From JASSUD01 sp031963405 (GTDB taxonomy: Bacteria > Pseudomonadota > Gammaproteobacteria > Burkholderiales > Burkholderiaceae): a stretch of 64,000 nucleotides of DNA. Below the pieces are notes generated by a model that was not told where the DNA came from, did no database searches, and was given only the letters and a program-made list of their open reading frames with translations. The DNA lies in assembly GCA_031963405.1 (NCBI GenBank), contig JASSUJ010000001.1, forward strand, positions 62,001-126,000, written 5' to 3'. The number at the start of each line of letters is the position of its first letter. Within the stretch, counting starts at the first letter, position 1. Below, in pieces: positions 48,288-56,669 of the stretch. Both the position numbers and the translations under genes were made by a program.

Positions 48288-48428
48288 ATCTTTAATCAGA
48301 GGATTTAACGTGCCCTCAGCTTAAAGAGCGCTTTTAGGGCACTAAATAAACAAGCGCTAAAAGCTTATGAATCAAAAGAGGGGAGATGGTAAAAGCCTAG
48401 CGAAGCCTTGACCTGAAAGTGAGATGGC

Positions 48429-49664
48429 TTAGCTATTTTCAGGCACGTCCTCTTCTTCACTATCAGTCTCTTCCTTTTCTCCCTCATCCTCTTCTTCTTT
48501 TGGTGGCGGTGGGCGTTTCACTACTGTTAGGGTCAGATCTAAGTGTTTGTTTTTGCGTGCCAGTGCTAGTTTGACTGAACTGCCAGGTTGAATCCGAGCG
48601 ATCATCTCAAGCAACTGGTTACGGTTGGTAATCGCTTGGTCATTGACACTGATAATAATATCGCCTGGGCGTATGCCTGCTTTGTCAGCGGGTCCGCCTT
48701 GTAAAACGCCGGCAATCAAAGCACCGGATTTTTGTGTAAGTGCAAAAGACTCAGCAATTTCTGGCGTAATATTTTGTGGCTCAACGCCAATCCAGCCACG
48801 TGTTACCGTGCCCGTAGCAATAATGCTTTCTAACACAGTGCGCAAGGTGGGAACAGGCACGGCAAAGCCAATGCCAAGTGAGCCGCCTGTACGTGAATAA
48901 ATGGCTGTATTAATGCCGAGTAAATTCCCATCTGCATCGACTAATGCGCCGCCTGAATTGCCAGGATTAATTGAGGCATCAGTTTGAATAAAATTTTCAA
49001 ATGCATTAATGCCAAGGTTATCTCTTCCCAGTGCACTGATAATACCTATTGTGACTGTTTGCCCAACCCCAAAAGGGTTGCCAATCGCTAAAGCTACATC
49101 GCCAACACGCGCTTTTTCAAAGCGGCTAAAGGTGATAGTGGGTAAATCTTTAAGATCAATTTTTAAGACGGCCAGATCTGTTTCTGGATCAGTGCCAATC
49201 AGCTTGGCGGAAGCTTTGCGCCCATCTGCTAGCACCACTTCAATATCGTCTGCGCCGCCCACCACATGCTCATCCGTTAGAATGTATCCTCGCGCATCGA
49301 CGATCACGCCGGAGCCAAGGTTAGCTGCGGATTGATCTAATGGCTGTTTGCCACCTTCACCAAAAAAATATTGAAAAAACTGGTTATTTAGGCGAGGGGC
49401 GCGTAACTGCTTGCCTTCTTTGCTGGAAAAAACATTGACTACCGCTGGCATCGCTTTTTGCGCAGCATCCGCATATGATCTTTCTGCCGTACGCGAGCCA
49501 AAGGTCGGCCTAGTATGTTGCAGCGCAATAATCGGCTCAGCTAAACGCCAGCCAAAGTGGCCCGGGCTCGGCAGCCACTGGGGTTTGAGGGTGGCGATAA
49601 TAAACACTACGGTCAGTAAGACCGTAGTAGCTTGCGCGAGAAATAACCAAAAGCGTTTCAGCAT
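48429..49664 (-). CDS. HtrA-family periplasmic serine protease (DegS/DegQ type)
   Basis: Trypsin-like protease for periplasmic quality control or stress signalling (411 aa). One N-terminal hydrophobic helix (residues about 8-25) looks like an uncleaved anchor or signal. The catalytic triad is His133 (TDEHVVGG), Asp163 (ETDLAVLKI) and Ser237 (NPGNSGGAL). A single PDZ domain occupies about 290-385 (GPADKAGIRPGDIIISVNDQ). The tail is extremely acidic (EEEDEGEKEETDSEEEDVP). One PDZ plus an anchor favours a DegS-like architecture over two-PDZ DegP. It is transcribed opposite to its neighbours. Confidence 0.92.
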   Translation of the reverse strand: MLKRFWLFLAQATTVLLTVVFIIATLKPQWLPSPGHFGWRLAEPIIALQHTRPTFGSRTAERSYADAAQKAMPAVVNVFSSKEGKQLRAPRLNNQFFQYFFGEGGKQPLDQSAANLGSGVIVDARGYILTDEHVVGGADDIEVVLADGRKASAKLIGTDPETDLAVLKIDLKDLPTITFSRFEKARVGDVALAIGNPFGVGQTVTIGIISALGRDNLGINAFENFIQTDASINPGNSGGALVDADGNLLGINTAIYSRTGGSLGIGFAVPVPTLRTVLESIIATGTVTRGWIGVEPQNITPEIAESFALTQKSGALIAGVLQGGPADKAGIRPGDIIISVNDQAITNRNQLLEMIARIQPGSSVKLALARKNKHLDLTLTVVKRPPPPKEEEDEGEKEETDSEEEDVPENS

Positions 49665-49705
49665 TGGAAGATAAGAAGTCAGAATATTGAGGGCGAAAAA
49701 TAGGG

Positions 49706-50461
49706 ATGAATTGCGAAGAGCTTGAATTGTACTTGAATAATTTGCTGAAAGCCGACCAGTTTCGGGATTACTGTCCGAACGGCTTACAAGTGCAAGGACG
49801 ACAAAAAATTAAGAAAATCGCCACTGGTGTGACAGCTTCGCTGGCATTTCTCGAGGCTGCTGTGCAGTGGGGCGCAGATGCCGTATTGGTGCATCATGGC
49901 TATTTCTGGAAACAAGAGGCGCCAGTTATTAAAGGCTTGAAACAGCGACGGCTGCGCACGCTATTACTCAATGACATTAACTTATTTGCCTACCATTTGC
50001 CGCTTGATGCGCATGCCGAGCTTGGTAATAATGCGTGCTTAGGCGAACGTTTAGGTTGGCGTGCTGAGGGTCGCTTTGGTACAGATCAATTGGGATGGAT
50101 TGGAAGTTTGTCTGAGCCCATGACCCTTGCCGATTTAGCGATGCAGGTTGAACGCACACTGCATAGAAAACCCCTTGTATTAGGTGAATCTCAGGCAAAG
50201 TTAAAAAAGGTAAGGTGCATTGCATGGTGCACGGGCGCCGCGCAAAACTTCTTTAGCGAAGCGATTGCCGCAGGAGCTGAAGTTTATCTAAGCGGAGAAG
50301 TTTCTGAGCCGACTATGCACTTAGCCCATGAAAGCGGGGTTGCCTATATAGCTGCCGGCCATCATGCGACCGAGCGTTATGGCGTGCAAGCACTAGGTGC
50401 GCATCTTGCTGAGACGTTTGGCCTGACGCATAAATTTATTGAGATCGACAATCCGGTTTAA
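49706..50461 (+). CDS. Nif3-like dinuclear metal centre protein (YbgI family)
   Basis: Nif3/YbgI family hexameric metal protein (251 aa), often annotated as GTP cyclohydrolase 1 type 2; the true role is unresolved. Motifs: DYCPNGLQVQGRQKIKKIAT, then DAVLVHHGYFWK with metal-binding His residues, INLFAYHLPLDAHAELGNN, and the C-terminal SGEVSEPTMHLAHESGVAYI and GHHATERYGV with further ligands. ATG 49706 is 41 bp from the divergent protease start. petABC follows. Confidence 0.9.
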   Translation: MNCEELELYLNNLLKADQFRDYCPNGLQVQGRQKIKKIATGVTASLAFLEAAVQWGADAVLVHHGYFWKQEAPVIKGLKQRRLRTLLLNDINLFAYHLPLDAHAELGNNACLGERLGWRAEGRFGTDQLGWIGSLSEPMTLADLAMQVERTLHRKPLVLGESQAKLKKVRCIAWCTGAAQNFFSEAIAAGAEVYLSGEVSEPTMHLAHESGVAYIAAGHHATERYGVQALGAHLAETFGLTHKFIEIDNPV

Positions 50462-50514
50462 GTGCTTGTTCAAAGTCTCAAAAAAGGCGACAAGTAGAGG
50501 TAATTGGCAATCAT

Positions 50515-50582
50515 ATTGGGGTGCCATATTTAATTCAATTCATCATCTCAACCTACAAAAAATGGTAAATAACTGTAGGTTG
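50515..50582. repeat. TTGGGG...CAACCTACA repeat pair before petA
   Basis: TTGGGGTGCC at 50516 pairs loosely with ATCTCAACC near 50545, with the same TTAATTCAATTCATCA interior as the 48246 copy. CAACCTACA (50549-50557) then pairs with TGTAGGTTG (50574-50582). Two overlapping hairpins are possible. Confidence 0.5.
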
Positions 50583-50716
50583 GGGCGACGCAGGAACATC
50601 AACAGGCAGAATTTTTTACACTCCCGTTTTAAAGCGGCTTTTAAGTGAAGAGCAAAGTAGGAAATCAGTATAATTATTTTCGTCCGCAAAAATCCAACCG
50701 AAAAGTAGAATAGGAA

Positions 50717-51361
50717 ATGCGAGAGAGCGACAAAAGTAGCGATACAAATAGCGATAAAAAAAGCGTCGATAACAGTCGTCGCACTTGGCTGATCGCCACC
50801 TCTGTAGCAGGTGGAGCGGCCGGTATGGCAACGTTAGTTCCATTTGCTGCATCGTTAGCTCCTTCAGAGAAAGCTAAAGCTGCCGGTGCGCCAGTAGAAG
50901 TTGATATTAGCCAACTTAACCCAGGCGCAATGATGACGGTGGCATGGCGCGGCAAGCCGGTATGGATTGTGAACCGTACTGAGCACATGCTAGCCAATGT
51001 AACGAAAGCCGATGCGATGGTGGCCGACCCGCAAACCCAAAAAACGTTTTCAATGCCATTGCCTGATTACTGCAATAACCCATATCGTGCTCGTGTTGAG
51101 CATAAAAATATTCTGGTTCTGTTGGGTGTCTGTACGCATTTGGGTTGCTCACCAACGGAACGTTTCCAAGAAGGTCCCCAACCTAATTTGCCTAGCAATT
51201 GGCTTGGCGGTTGGTTGTGTCCGTGCCATGGTTCAACTTTTGATTTAGCGGGACGCGTGTTTAAAAATAAACCGGCTACGCAAAATCTTGATATTCCTCC
51301 TTATATGTTTTCTTCCCCCACGCACCTTGTGATTGGAAAAGATGAGAAAGGAGAGGCATAA
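50717..51361 (+). CDS. petA: Ubiquinol-cytochrome c reductase Rieske iron-sulfur subunit
   Basis: [2Fe-2S] Rieske protein of the bc1 complex (214 aa), anchored in the inner membrane with its cluster in the periplasm. An N-terminal twin-arginine signal-anchor is seen in NSRRTWLIATSVAGGAAGMA. Cluster ligands are in CTHLGCSP and CPCHGSTFD, and the Pro loop is in KPATQNLDIPPY. ATG 50717 lies after TAGGAA. It stops one base before petB's ATG, so petA and petB are surely cotranscribed. The nearby tatABC genes supply its export route. Confidence 0.97.
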   Translation: MRESDKSSDTNSDKKSVDNSRRTWLIATSVAGGAAGMATLVPFAASLAPSEKAKAAGAPVEVDISQLNPGAMMTVAWRGKPVWIVNRTEHMLANVTKADAMVADPQTQKTFSMPLPDYCNNPYRARVEHKNILVLLGVCTHLGCSPTERFQEGPQPNLPSNWLGGWLCPCHGSTFDLAGRVFKNKPATQNLDIPPYMFSSPTHLVIGKDEKGEA

Positions 51362-52753
51362 ATGGCTACTGACCAGTCAATGAAAGAGCAAACCAAAAAA
51401 GCCGCGTGGCTAGATTGGGTTGATCAGCGCTTCCCATTTAGCTCGACGCTGAAAGCGCATCTCACTGAGTACTACGCACCAAAGAATTTTAACTTCTGGT
51501 ATTTCTTCGGCTCACTCTCGCTGCTTGTGCTGGTGATTCAAATCGTGAGTGGGATTTTTCTCGCGATGAACTATAAGCCTGCTGCTGACCTTGCTTTTTC
51601 ATCAGTCGAATACATCATGCGTGAAGTGCCGTGGGGCTGGTTGATTCGCTATATGCACTCAACTGGCGCTTCAATGTTCTTCGTGGTGGTTTATTTTCAT
51701 ATGTTCCGCGGCTTTCTCTATGGCTCGTATCGTAAGCCGAGAGAGCTCGTTTGGATATTTGGCTGCGTAGTCTTTCTATTGTTGATGGCGGAAGCTTTCT
51801 TTGGCTATTTATTGCCTTGGGGACAGATGTCCTATTGGGGCGCGCAAGTCATTACTAATATTTTTTCAGCTATTCCCGTCATTGGTCCTGATTTGGCGCT
51901 ATGGATACGCGGCGATTATGTCGTGAGTGATATAACGTTGAACCGTTTCTTCGCTTTTCATGTGATTGCCATTCCACTCGTCTTGGTGGCGCTGGTGTGG
52001 GCCCATATTATTGCCTTGCATCAAGTCGGCTCGAATAATCCAGATGGCGTGGAAATCAAAGACCAAAAGGATGAGCGTGGCATTCCATTAGATGGCATTC
52101 CTTTCCATCCGTACTACAGCGTGCATGATTTAATGGGCGCCTCTATCTTTTTGATGATCTTCTGCGCCATCCTCTTTTTTGCACCGGAGATGGGTGGGTA
52201 TTTTCTTGAAGCCAATAATTTTGTCCCAGCTGACCCGTTAAAAACACCGAATGAAATTGCCCCAGTTTGGTATTTCACGGCTTTTTATTCGATGCTGCGC
52301 GCCACGACGGATGAATTTAAAACGATATTAATGGTCGCCCTTGGTGCGCTCGGATTGCTCAGTATGCTGCGTTTGCGCACAGTTAAACGCAAAGCGATAA
52401 CAGCCGCAGTCCTATTGTTGATCTTGCTTGCCATGAAGGTAACTGAAGCGAGATTTTGGGGAGTGGTCGTGATGGGGGGGGCGGTGATCACCTTATTCTT
52501 TTTACCGTGGTTAGATCGTAGCCCAGTGAAATCGATTCGTTATCGCCCATTTTTCCATAAAATCTTTCTGGCAATTTTTGTATTAGATTTTTTAACGCTA
52601 GCTTTTCTAGGTACCAAGCCTCCTTCTCCAATAAGTAATGCGATTTCGCAAATTGGTACTTTGCTGTACTTTGCTTTTTTCTATTTAATGCCTATTTGGT
52701 CGCGGTTGGGCACATTTAAACCAGTGCCAGAGCGCGTTACCTTTTCCCATTAG
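51362..52753 (+). CDS. petB: Cytochrome b of the bc1 complex
   Basis: Central quinol-oxidising subunit (463 aa) with eight or more membrane helices and two b hemes. N-terminal FPFSSTLKAHLTEYYAPKNF and NFWYFFGSLSLLVLVIQIVS are the family start. Heme-ligand His residues are in RYMHSTGASMFFVVVYFHMF and in FFAFHVIAIPLVLVALVWAH. The Qo-site motif reads PVWYFT in this family (in NEIAPVWYFTAFYSML). The C-terminal region after about 360 continues with three helices. Confidence 0.97.
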   Translation: MATDQSMKEQTKKAAWLDWVDQRFPFSSTLKAHLTEYYAPKNFNFWYFFGSLSLLVLVIQIVSGIFLAMNYKPAADLAFSSVEYIMREVPWGWLIRYMHSTGASMFFVVVYFHMFRGFLYGSYRKPRELVWIFGCVVFLLLMAEAFFGYLLPWGQMSYWGAQVITNIFSAIPVIGPDLALWIRGDYVVSDITLNRFFAFHVIAIPLVLVALVWAHIIALHQVGSNNPDGVEIKDQKDERGIPLDGIPFHPYYSVHDLMGASIFLMIFCAILFFAPEMGGYFLEANNFVPADPLKTPNEIAPVWYFTAFYSMLRATTDEFKTILMVALGALGLLSMLRLRTVKRKAITAAVLLLILLAMKVTEARFWGVVVMGGAVITLFFLPWLDRSPVKSIRYRPFFHKIFLAIFVLDFLTLAFLGTKPPSPISNAISQIGTLLYFAFFYLMPIWSRLGTFKPVPERVTFSH

Positions 52754-52854
52754 GGAGTCTCTGCATAATCCCATAGCGGCGTTATGCCTTTTGCCGTACT
52801 TTTTGTACTGGCAGCCAAGGCATTCCTTACTATAGGGCTTATGTAGAGGTTCTT
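52754..52854. repeat. MITE-like element between petB and petC
   Basis: About 100 bp. GAGTCTCTGCATAATCCCAT at the left and, in reverse complement, GAACCTCTACATAAGCCCTA at the right are inverted repeats. The interior is GGCGTTATGCC, GCCGTACTTTTTGTACTGGC and AAGGCATTCCTTA. It separates petC from petAB, which are adjacent in relatives. Confidence 0.8.
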
Positions 52855-52882
52855 TGGCGGGTTCAACACGAGAGCCAAGCTG

Positions 52883-53662
52883 ATGTTGAGCAAGACCCTA
52901 CTGTCGATATTTTTCTTGGTTGGCGCACTGACAACCTCGGTGCTTAATGCTTCTGCTAATGAAGCCGGTGTGCCGCTTGAGCGTGCGCCTAACCGTTTAA
53001 ATGACCTCACTGCGCTTCAGCGCGGTGCACAGCTTTTTGTTAATTACTGCTTGAATTGTCACAGTGCGAAAGAGATGCGCTATAGCCGATTGCGCGATAT
53101 AGGCATTAATGAGCGCGAGGTAGAAAAAAATCTCTTGTTTACGGCTGATAAAGTGGGTCAGACGATGACAGTCGCAATGCGTGCTGAAGACGCCAAGCAA
53201 TGGTTTGGCATGGCACCGCCTGATTTATCAGTAGAAGCGCGGGCGCGTTCGGCAGACTGGCTGTATACCTATCTGCGCAGCTTCTATCGCGATGATACAC
53301 GGCCTACTGGCTGGAATAACCGCGTCTTTGAAAATGTTGGCATGCCGCATGTGATGTGGACTTTGCAAGGGCAGCGCGGCGCTAAATTTGAAGAAATCAA
53401 AGCAGCTAGCGAAGGGGGGAAGGAAAATCAGCAAAGCGCGTCGGGACACAAATTTATCGGTTATCAGCAGCTTACGCCCGGCGAGCTTTCTGCCGTAGAG
53501 TATGATTCGGCTGTTGCGGATTTAGTCTCTTACTTAGTTTGGATGGCTGAACCCGCGCAGAAAACGCGTAAGCAACTGGGCGTTTGGGTACTATTGTTTC
53601 TAGGTTTATTTAGCATCTTAACGTGGCGGCTCAATGCTGCTTACTGGAAAGACATTAAATAA
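52883..53662 (+). CDS. petC: Cytochrome c1 of the bc1 complex
   Basis: Periplasmic heme c subunit (259 aa) that passes electrons from the Rieske protein to soluble cytochromes. Signal peptide at 1-24 (LLSIFFLVGALTTSVLNASA). The heme site is NYCLNCHSAKEMRYSR (CxxCH), and the Met ligand side includes FGMAPPDLSVEARARS. The C-terminal anchor is LGVWVLLFLGLFSILTWRL. The frame is intact despite the repeat inserted upstream, so it may need its own promoter or rely on readthrough. Confidence 0.96.
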   Translation: MLSKTLLSIFFLVGALTTSVLNASANEAGVPLERAPNRLNDLTALQRGAQLFVNYCLNCHSAKEMRYSRLRDIGINEREVEKNLLFTADKVGQTMTVAMRAEDAKQWFGMAPPDLSVEARARSADWLYTYLRSFYRDDTRPTGWNNRVFENVGMPHVMWTLQGQRGAKFEEIKAASEGGKENQQSASGHKFIGYQQLTPGELSAVEYDSAVADLVSYLVWMAEPAQKTRKQLGVWVLLFLGLFSILTWRLNAAYWKDIK

Positions 53663-54211
53663 AATTTAATATATTGAGCCAGTCATCAAGTACCTAGCGC
53701 GACTAACTTGCCTCTCTCTGGGAAATTTCCTCTTCGTTCTGGCGTAACTGCTAGCCACGTGGCGGCCGCATTTTCCTATTGCTGCATAAGAAGCCTTAGC
53801 GCTATATGGAGAGAGTGGCCGAGAGAAATGCGATTTGGTCGCGTTAGACTAAGCTTCCAACGCCTTGCAAAACACTTCGATCAGGAAAATGAGCGGACAG
53901 AAAACGATATGCGCGTAGACGAATATCAAGATTTCTGCTACCTTCCGTCCGCGAAGAAGAGTGTGGCTGTTGGTTTTTTTGGCGACATTAAATAAGCTTT
54001 TATAAGCTGTCTTAAAAGTAGCTTGAAATTAGCAATAAGGCTCTCATTGAGAACATTAAGTCATTTTATGAAAACCTTGTGTACCAGGTTTTTAATAGCT
54101 TATGTGTTGAGAGGGCTTTGCTTTTTGGCTATTTTTAAGGCAGCTTTTAGGTAAGTGCTATGGGTGGTGCTTACTTGATGCTGGCTCTTCCGCTTTTTAA
54201 GGGAACGGAAA
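53663..54211. other. Long petC-sspA intergenic region
   Basis: 549 bp. A 95-codon frame with a TTG start (53708-53995) has no family features and I do not call it. A short hairpin AAAACCT/AGGTTTT with T-run (54071-54093) could be a terminator. The right half is occupied by a repeat element (54004-54146). Confidence 0.4.
54004..54146. repeat. MITE-like element before sspA
   Basis: AAGCTGTCTTAAAAGTAGC (54004-54022) and GCTATTTTTAAGGCAGCTT (54128-54146) are inverted repeats matching at 17 of 19 positions. The interior is AT-rich with the hairpin at 54071-54093. No coding capacity. Confidence 0.7.
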
Positions 54212-54826
54212 ATGATGCATTTATATTCAGACGACACTTCACCTTTTTGTCAGCGATGCCGCCAGGTCTTGTTTGAAAAAGGGATGGATTTTGAAATTCG
54301 TGATGTTGACCTGTTTAACAAGCCTGAAGATATTGCGGTAATGAACCCGTATGGGCAAGTTCCTATCTTGGTCGAACGTGATTTGATTCTGTATGAATCA
54401 AATATTATTAACGAATACATCGATGCTCGTTTCCCTCATCCGCAGCTGATGCCAGCTGACCCGATGCAGTGTGCGCGTGCGCGTTTATTATTGTTTAACC
54501 TCGAACGAGAGCTATTTGCTTACGTGAGCCAGTTTGAGGCGGAAAGAAAAGGTAAAGCAACTGAACAAAGCTTAGAAGAAGCGCGTCTTGCAATTCGCGA
54601 TCGCTTGACCCAGCTTGCCCCGATTTTTACGAAAAATAAATACATGCTCGGCGAAGCCTTTACCATAGTTGATATCGCAATTGCACCACTACTATGGCGC
54701 TTAGAGCATTACGGCGTTGAGCTACCTAAGGCCGCAGCACCCCTTAGAACCTATGCCGAACGCATTTTTAGCCGTCAAGCTTTTATCGATGCACTAACTC
54801 CTGCTGAAAAAGCGATGCGCCGTTAA
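54212..54826 (+). CDS. sspA: Stringent starvation protein A
   Basis: RNA polymerase-associated GST-fold regulator (204 aa). The N-terminal thioredoxin-like domain is seen in LYSDDTSPFCQRCRQVLFEK and NPYGQVPILVERDLILYESN; the C-terminal helical domain contains LLFNLERELFAYVSQFEAE and the GEAFTIVDIAIAPLLWRLEH stretch. The CPxC-type residues are degenerate, as usual for SspA. It follows petC and precedes sspB, the betaproteobacterial order. Confidence 0.94.
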   Translation: MMHLYSDDTSPFCQRCRQVLFEKGMDFEIRDVDLFNKPEDIAVMNPYGQVPILVERDLILYESNIINEYIDARFPHPQLMPADPMQCARARLLLFNLERELFAYVSQFEAERKGKATEQSLEEARLAIRDRLTQLAPIFTKNKYMLGEAFTIVDIAIAPLLWRLEHYGVELPKAAAPLRTYAERIFSRQAFIDALTPAEKAMRR

Positions 54827-54874
54827 AATAATAGGTAGAGCAATAAATACGCGAGCGGTCAATTAGGAAATTTG

Positions 54875-55345
54875 ATGTCAGATACTTCCACCAAGCCTTA
54901 TCTATTAAGAGCGCTATATGAATGGTGTACCGATAACGGCTATACACCCCATATAGCGGTGTATGTCGATCATCGTACCCATGTTCCTCAGGCATTCGTC
55001 AATAATGATGAAATCATCTTGAACATCAGTGCGCGAGCTGCGCATCAGTTGCTAATAGATAATGAGTGGATCGACTTTCATGGCCGTTTTGCTGGCCGCT
55101 CGCACAAAATTCAAGTACCTATTACTAACGTCCTAGCCATCTATGCACTTGAGAATGGACAAGGCATGGCTTTCCCTGTGGAGAAAGAAAGCTTAGCCAA
55201 TGAGCCGCCACGCGAAAAAGAAACAACAGAGTTAGAGACACAAGAAGAACTGCCTGAAACCAGCTCGTCCGAAGACGAACAAAAAGAAAAACAAAATAAA
55301 ACTACCGATAAAGGTAGAAGAGGCCACTTAACCTTAATTAAATAA
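54875..55345 (+). CDS. sspB: ClpXP protease specificity-enhancing factor SspB
   Basis: Adaptor (156 aa from ATG 54875) that delivers ssrA-tagged proteins to ClpXP. The folded N-terminal domain is YLLRALYEWCTDNGYTPHIA, VPQAFVNNDEIILNISARAA and IDFHGRFAGRSHKIQVPITN. A long acidic, disordered linker (about 110-145) ends with the ClpX-docking peptide RGHLTLIK, like the XB motif of other SspB proteins. AGGA 6 bp ahead of 54875 favours it over a TTG three bases upstream. tRNA-Thr follows. Confidence 0.94.
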   Translation: MSDTSTKPYLLRALYEWCTDNGYTPHIAVYVDHRTHVPQAFVNNDEIILNISARAAHQLLIDNEWIDFHGRFAGRSHKIQVPITNVLAIYALENGQGMAFPVEKESLANEPPREKETTELETQEELPETSSSEDEQKEKQNKTTDKGRRGHLTLIK

Positions 55346-55362
55346 GTTAGAATTCCGTTTTT

Positions 55363-55438
55363 GCCGGCTTAGCTCATCTGGTAGAGCACTTGATTTGTAA
55401 TCAAGGGGTGGCGGGTTCGAGTCCTGCAGCCGGCACCA
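55363..55438 (+). tRNA. tRNA-Thr (UGU)
   Basis: A 76-nt cloverleaf. Acceptor GCCGGCT pairs with AGCCGGC, the anticodon is TGT in GATTTGTAATC, the T loop is GGTTCGAGTCC, and CCA is encoded. Its 3' end forms the left attachment site of an integrated element; the intact copy is on this side. Confidence 0.97.
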
Positions 55439-55472
55439 TAAAAGCCTTATAAATCAAGCACTTACGTTTTTA
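55411..55472. repeat. attL: tRNA-Thr 3' end and flank
   Basis: The segment from GCGGGTTCGAGTCC in the T arm, through GAGTCCTGCAGCCGGCACCA, to AAAGCCTTATAAATCA recurs in the same orientation at 59822-59889. The 21 bp at 55419-55439 are identical to 59836-59856. Confidence 0.85.
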
Positions 55473-55512
55473 TAGAAGCCGTTTTCTTCCCTAGAATTCG
55501 GTGGAATTCCGC

Positions 55513-56589
55513 TCAGTAAGACAGCATTTTTCTACCAAAAATCTCGATAGCTCTTTTCCCCGCATTTTCATCTGCTGATGGCATCCAACGGCCATAACGG
55601 CGCGCTATCATCATCCAATCAGCAAGCCCCATCTGCCCCGCAACCCACATCGGATGCTCGCCTGCCGATAGCATCATTGACGCATAAGTATGTCGTGTCT
55701 GATACGGCCAACGATACCTTACCTCAGTGCGTTCTAAGCCAGCTCTCCATGCACGTCTTATTGGGCGGTCGCCAGTCCAACGTTGTTGAGTATTTGGATT
55801 GTGAAAAATGGCATTGCTTTCATTAAAAAAGGTATGCTTTTTTTGTGCGTTCAGGGCGGCGAGCGCTGGAGAAAGAATTTTGACTTCTCTTCGACCAGCG
55901 CGTGTTTTTGTAACCTCTATTTTGCCATTTGCTGCCGCAGTCATTGCTTTACATACCCTAACGCATTCCCGCGAAAAATCGATGTCTTTCCAATTGAGCG
56001 CTATGAGTTCGCTTGTGCGTAGACCTGTCCAAAACGCGAATTGAATTAAATTGCGTACTTGATCAGTAAGTGCTTCAAGGATGGTCATTGGCTCCTCAAT
56101 CGTGAAAGGATCAATATCATCTTCATCTCTAGGTATCTCTTTTCTGCGATAAGTCCACTTAGATAAGGGATTTTCGGTGATTAGCCTATTATTTACAGCA
56201 TCAGTTAATGCCGAGCGTAAACAGCTTTGTATATTTGCTAGCCTTTTATTACTGAGCGGAGATTCATGATCAATATCAATGATATTAAGCCAGTCTTCAA
56301 TATGTTCGCGTTCTAATATCGATAAACAATCTTCACCGAATTTAGGGATAAGTAAATTATTAACAATAGATTTATATTCTCGGTATGTGCTTGCTGCTAT
56401 ATGTTTCTCTTTACGCTCAAGCCACCTTTCGAGATATTTCCCTACTTTTTTGGTATCGCCTGAGTTATCGATATTCTCATCAGAATTATTGGTATATTTC
56501 GCTACTCGTGGTCCTGACCCAGTTTTAGATGCAGTTAAAACTAGAAAAAATTGGGGTAGGACCAGTTTGAGAAATAGTGGGTCACCCAT
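55513..56589 (-). CDS. int: Tyrosine site-specific integrase
   Basis: Phage-type tyrosine recombinase (358 aa) reading toward the tRNA-Thr it presumably used as attB. The core-binding domain is YLERWLERKEKHIAASTYRE (about 52-71) and following. In the catalytic domain box I Arg is in FWTGLRTSELIALNW, box II is YQTRHTYASMMLSAGEHPMW, and the nucleophile Tyr is in IARRYGRWMP. The second box II His, expected in QMGHSDW, is Leu here (QMGLADW). The first 40 residues do not look like an integrase arm-binding domain, so the N-terminus may be truncated or frameshifted. It may no longer be active. Confidence 0.9.
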   Translation of the reverse strand: MGDPLFLKLVLPQFFLVLTASKTGSGPRVAKYTNNSDENIDNSGDTKKVGKYLERWLERKEKHIAASTYREYKSIVNNLLIPKFGEDCLSILEREHIEDWLNIIDIDHESPLSNKRLANIQSCLRSALTDAVNNRLITENPLSKWTYRRKEIPRDEDDIDPFTIEEPMTILEALTDQVRNLIQFAFWTGLRTSELIALNWKDIDFSRECVRVCKAMTAAANGKIEVTKTRAGRREVKILSPALAALNAQKKHTFFNESNAIFHNPNTQQRWTGDRPIRRAWRAGLERTEVRYRWPYQTRHTYASMMLSAGEHPMWVAGQMGLADWMMIARRYGRWMPSADENAGKRAIEIFGRKMLSY

Positions 56590-56669
56590 CGGATTACATA
56601 CTAAGGTCGAGACACCATAGTTCTAGCTTTGATGTATAAATCTGGCTTCGCAAAAAAAGGAAAAAAACG

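Noticed and set aside
53810..53860. GGAGAGAGTGGCCGAG resembles the start of a tRNA-Ser
   Set aside because: No anticodon arm, variable arm or matching acceptor 3' strand follows; a complete tRNA-Ser cannot be folded.
53708..53995. 95-codon frame after petC, ending in GDIK like petC itself
   Set aside because: TTG start without a ribosome site, no family motifs, and the shared GACATTAAATAA end is too short to show duplication.
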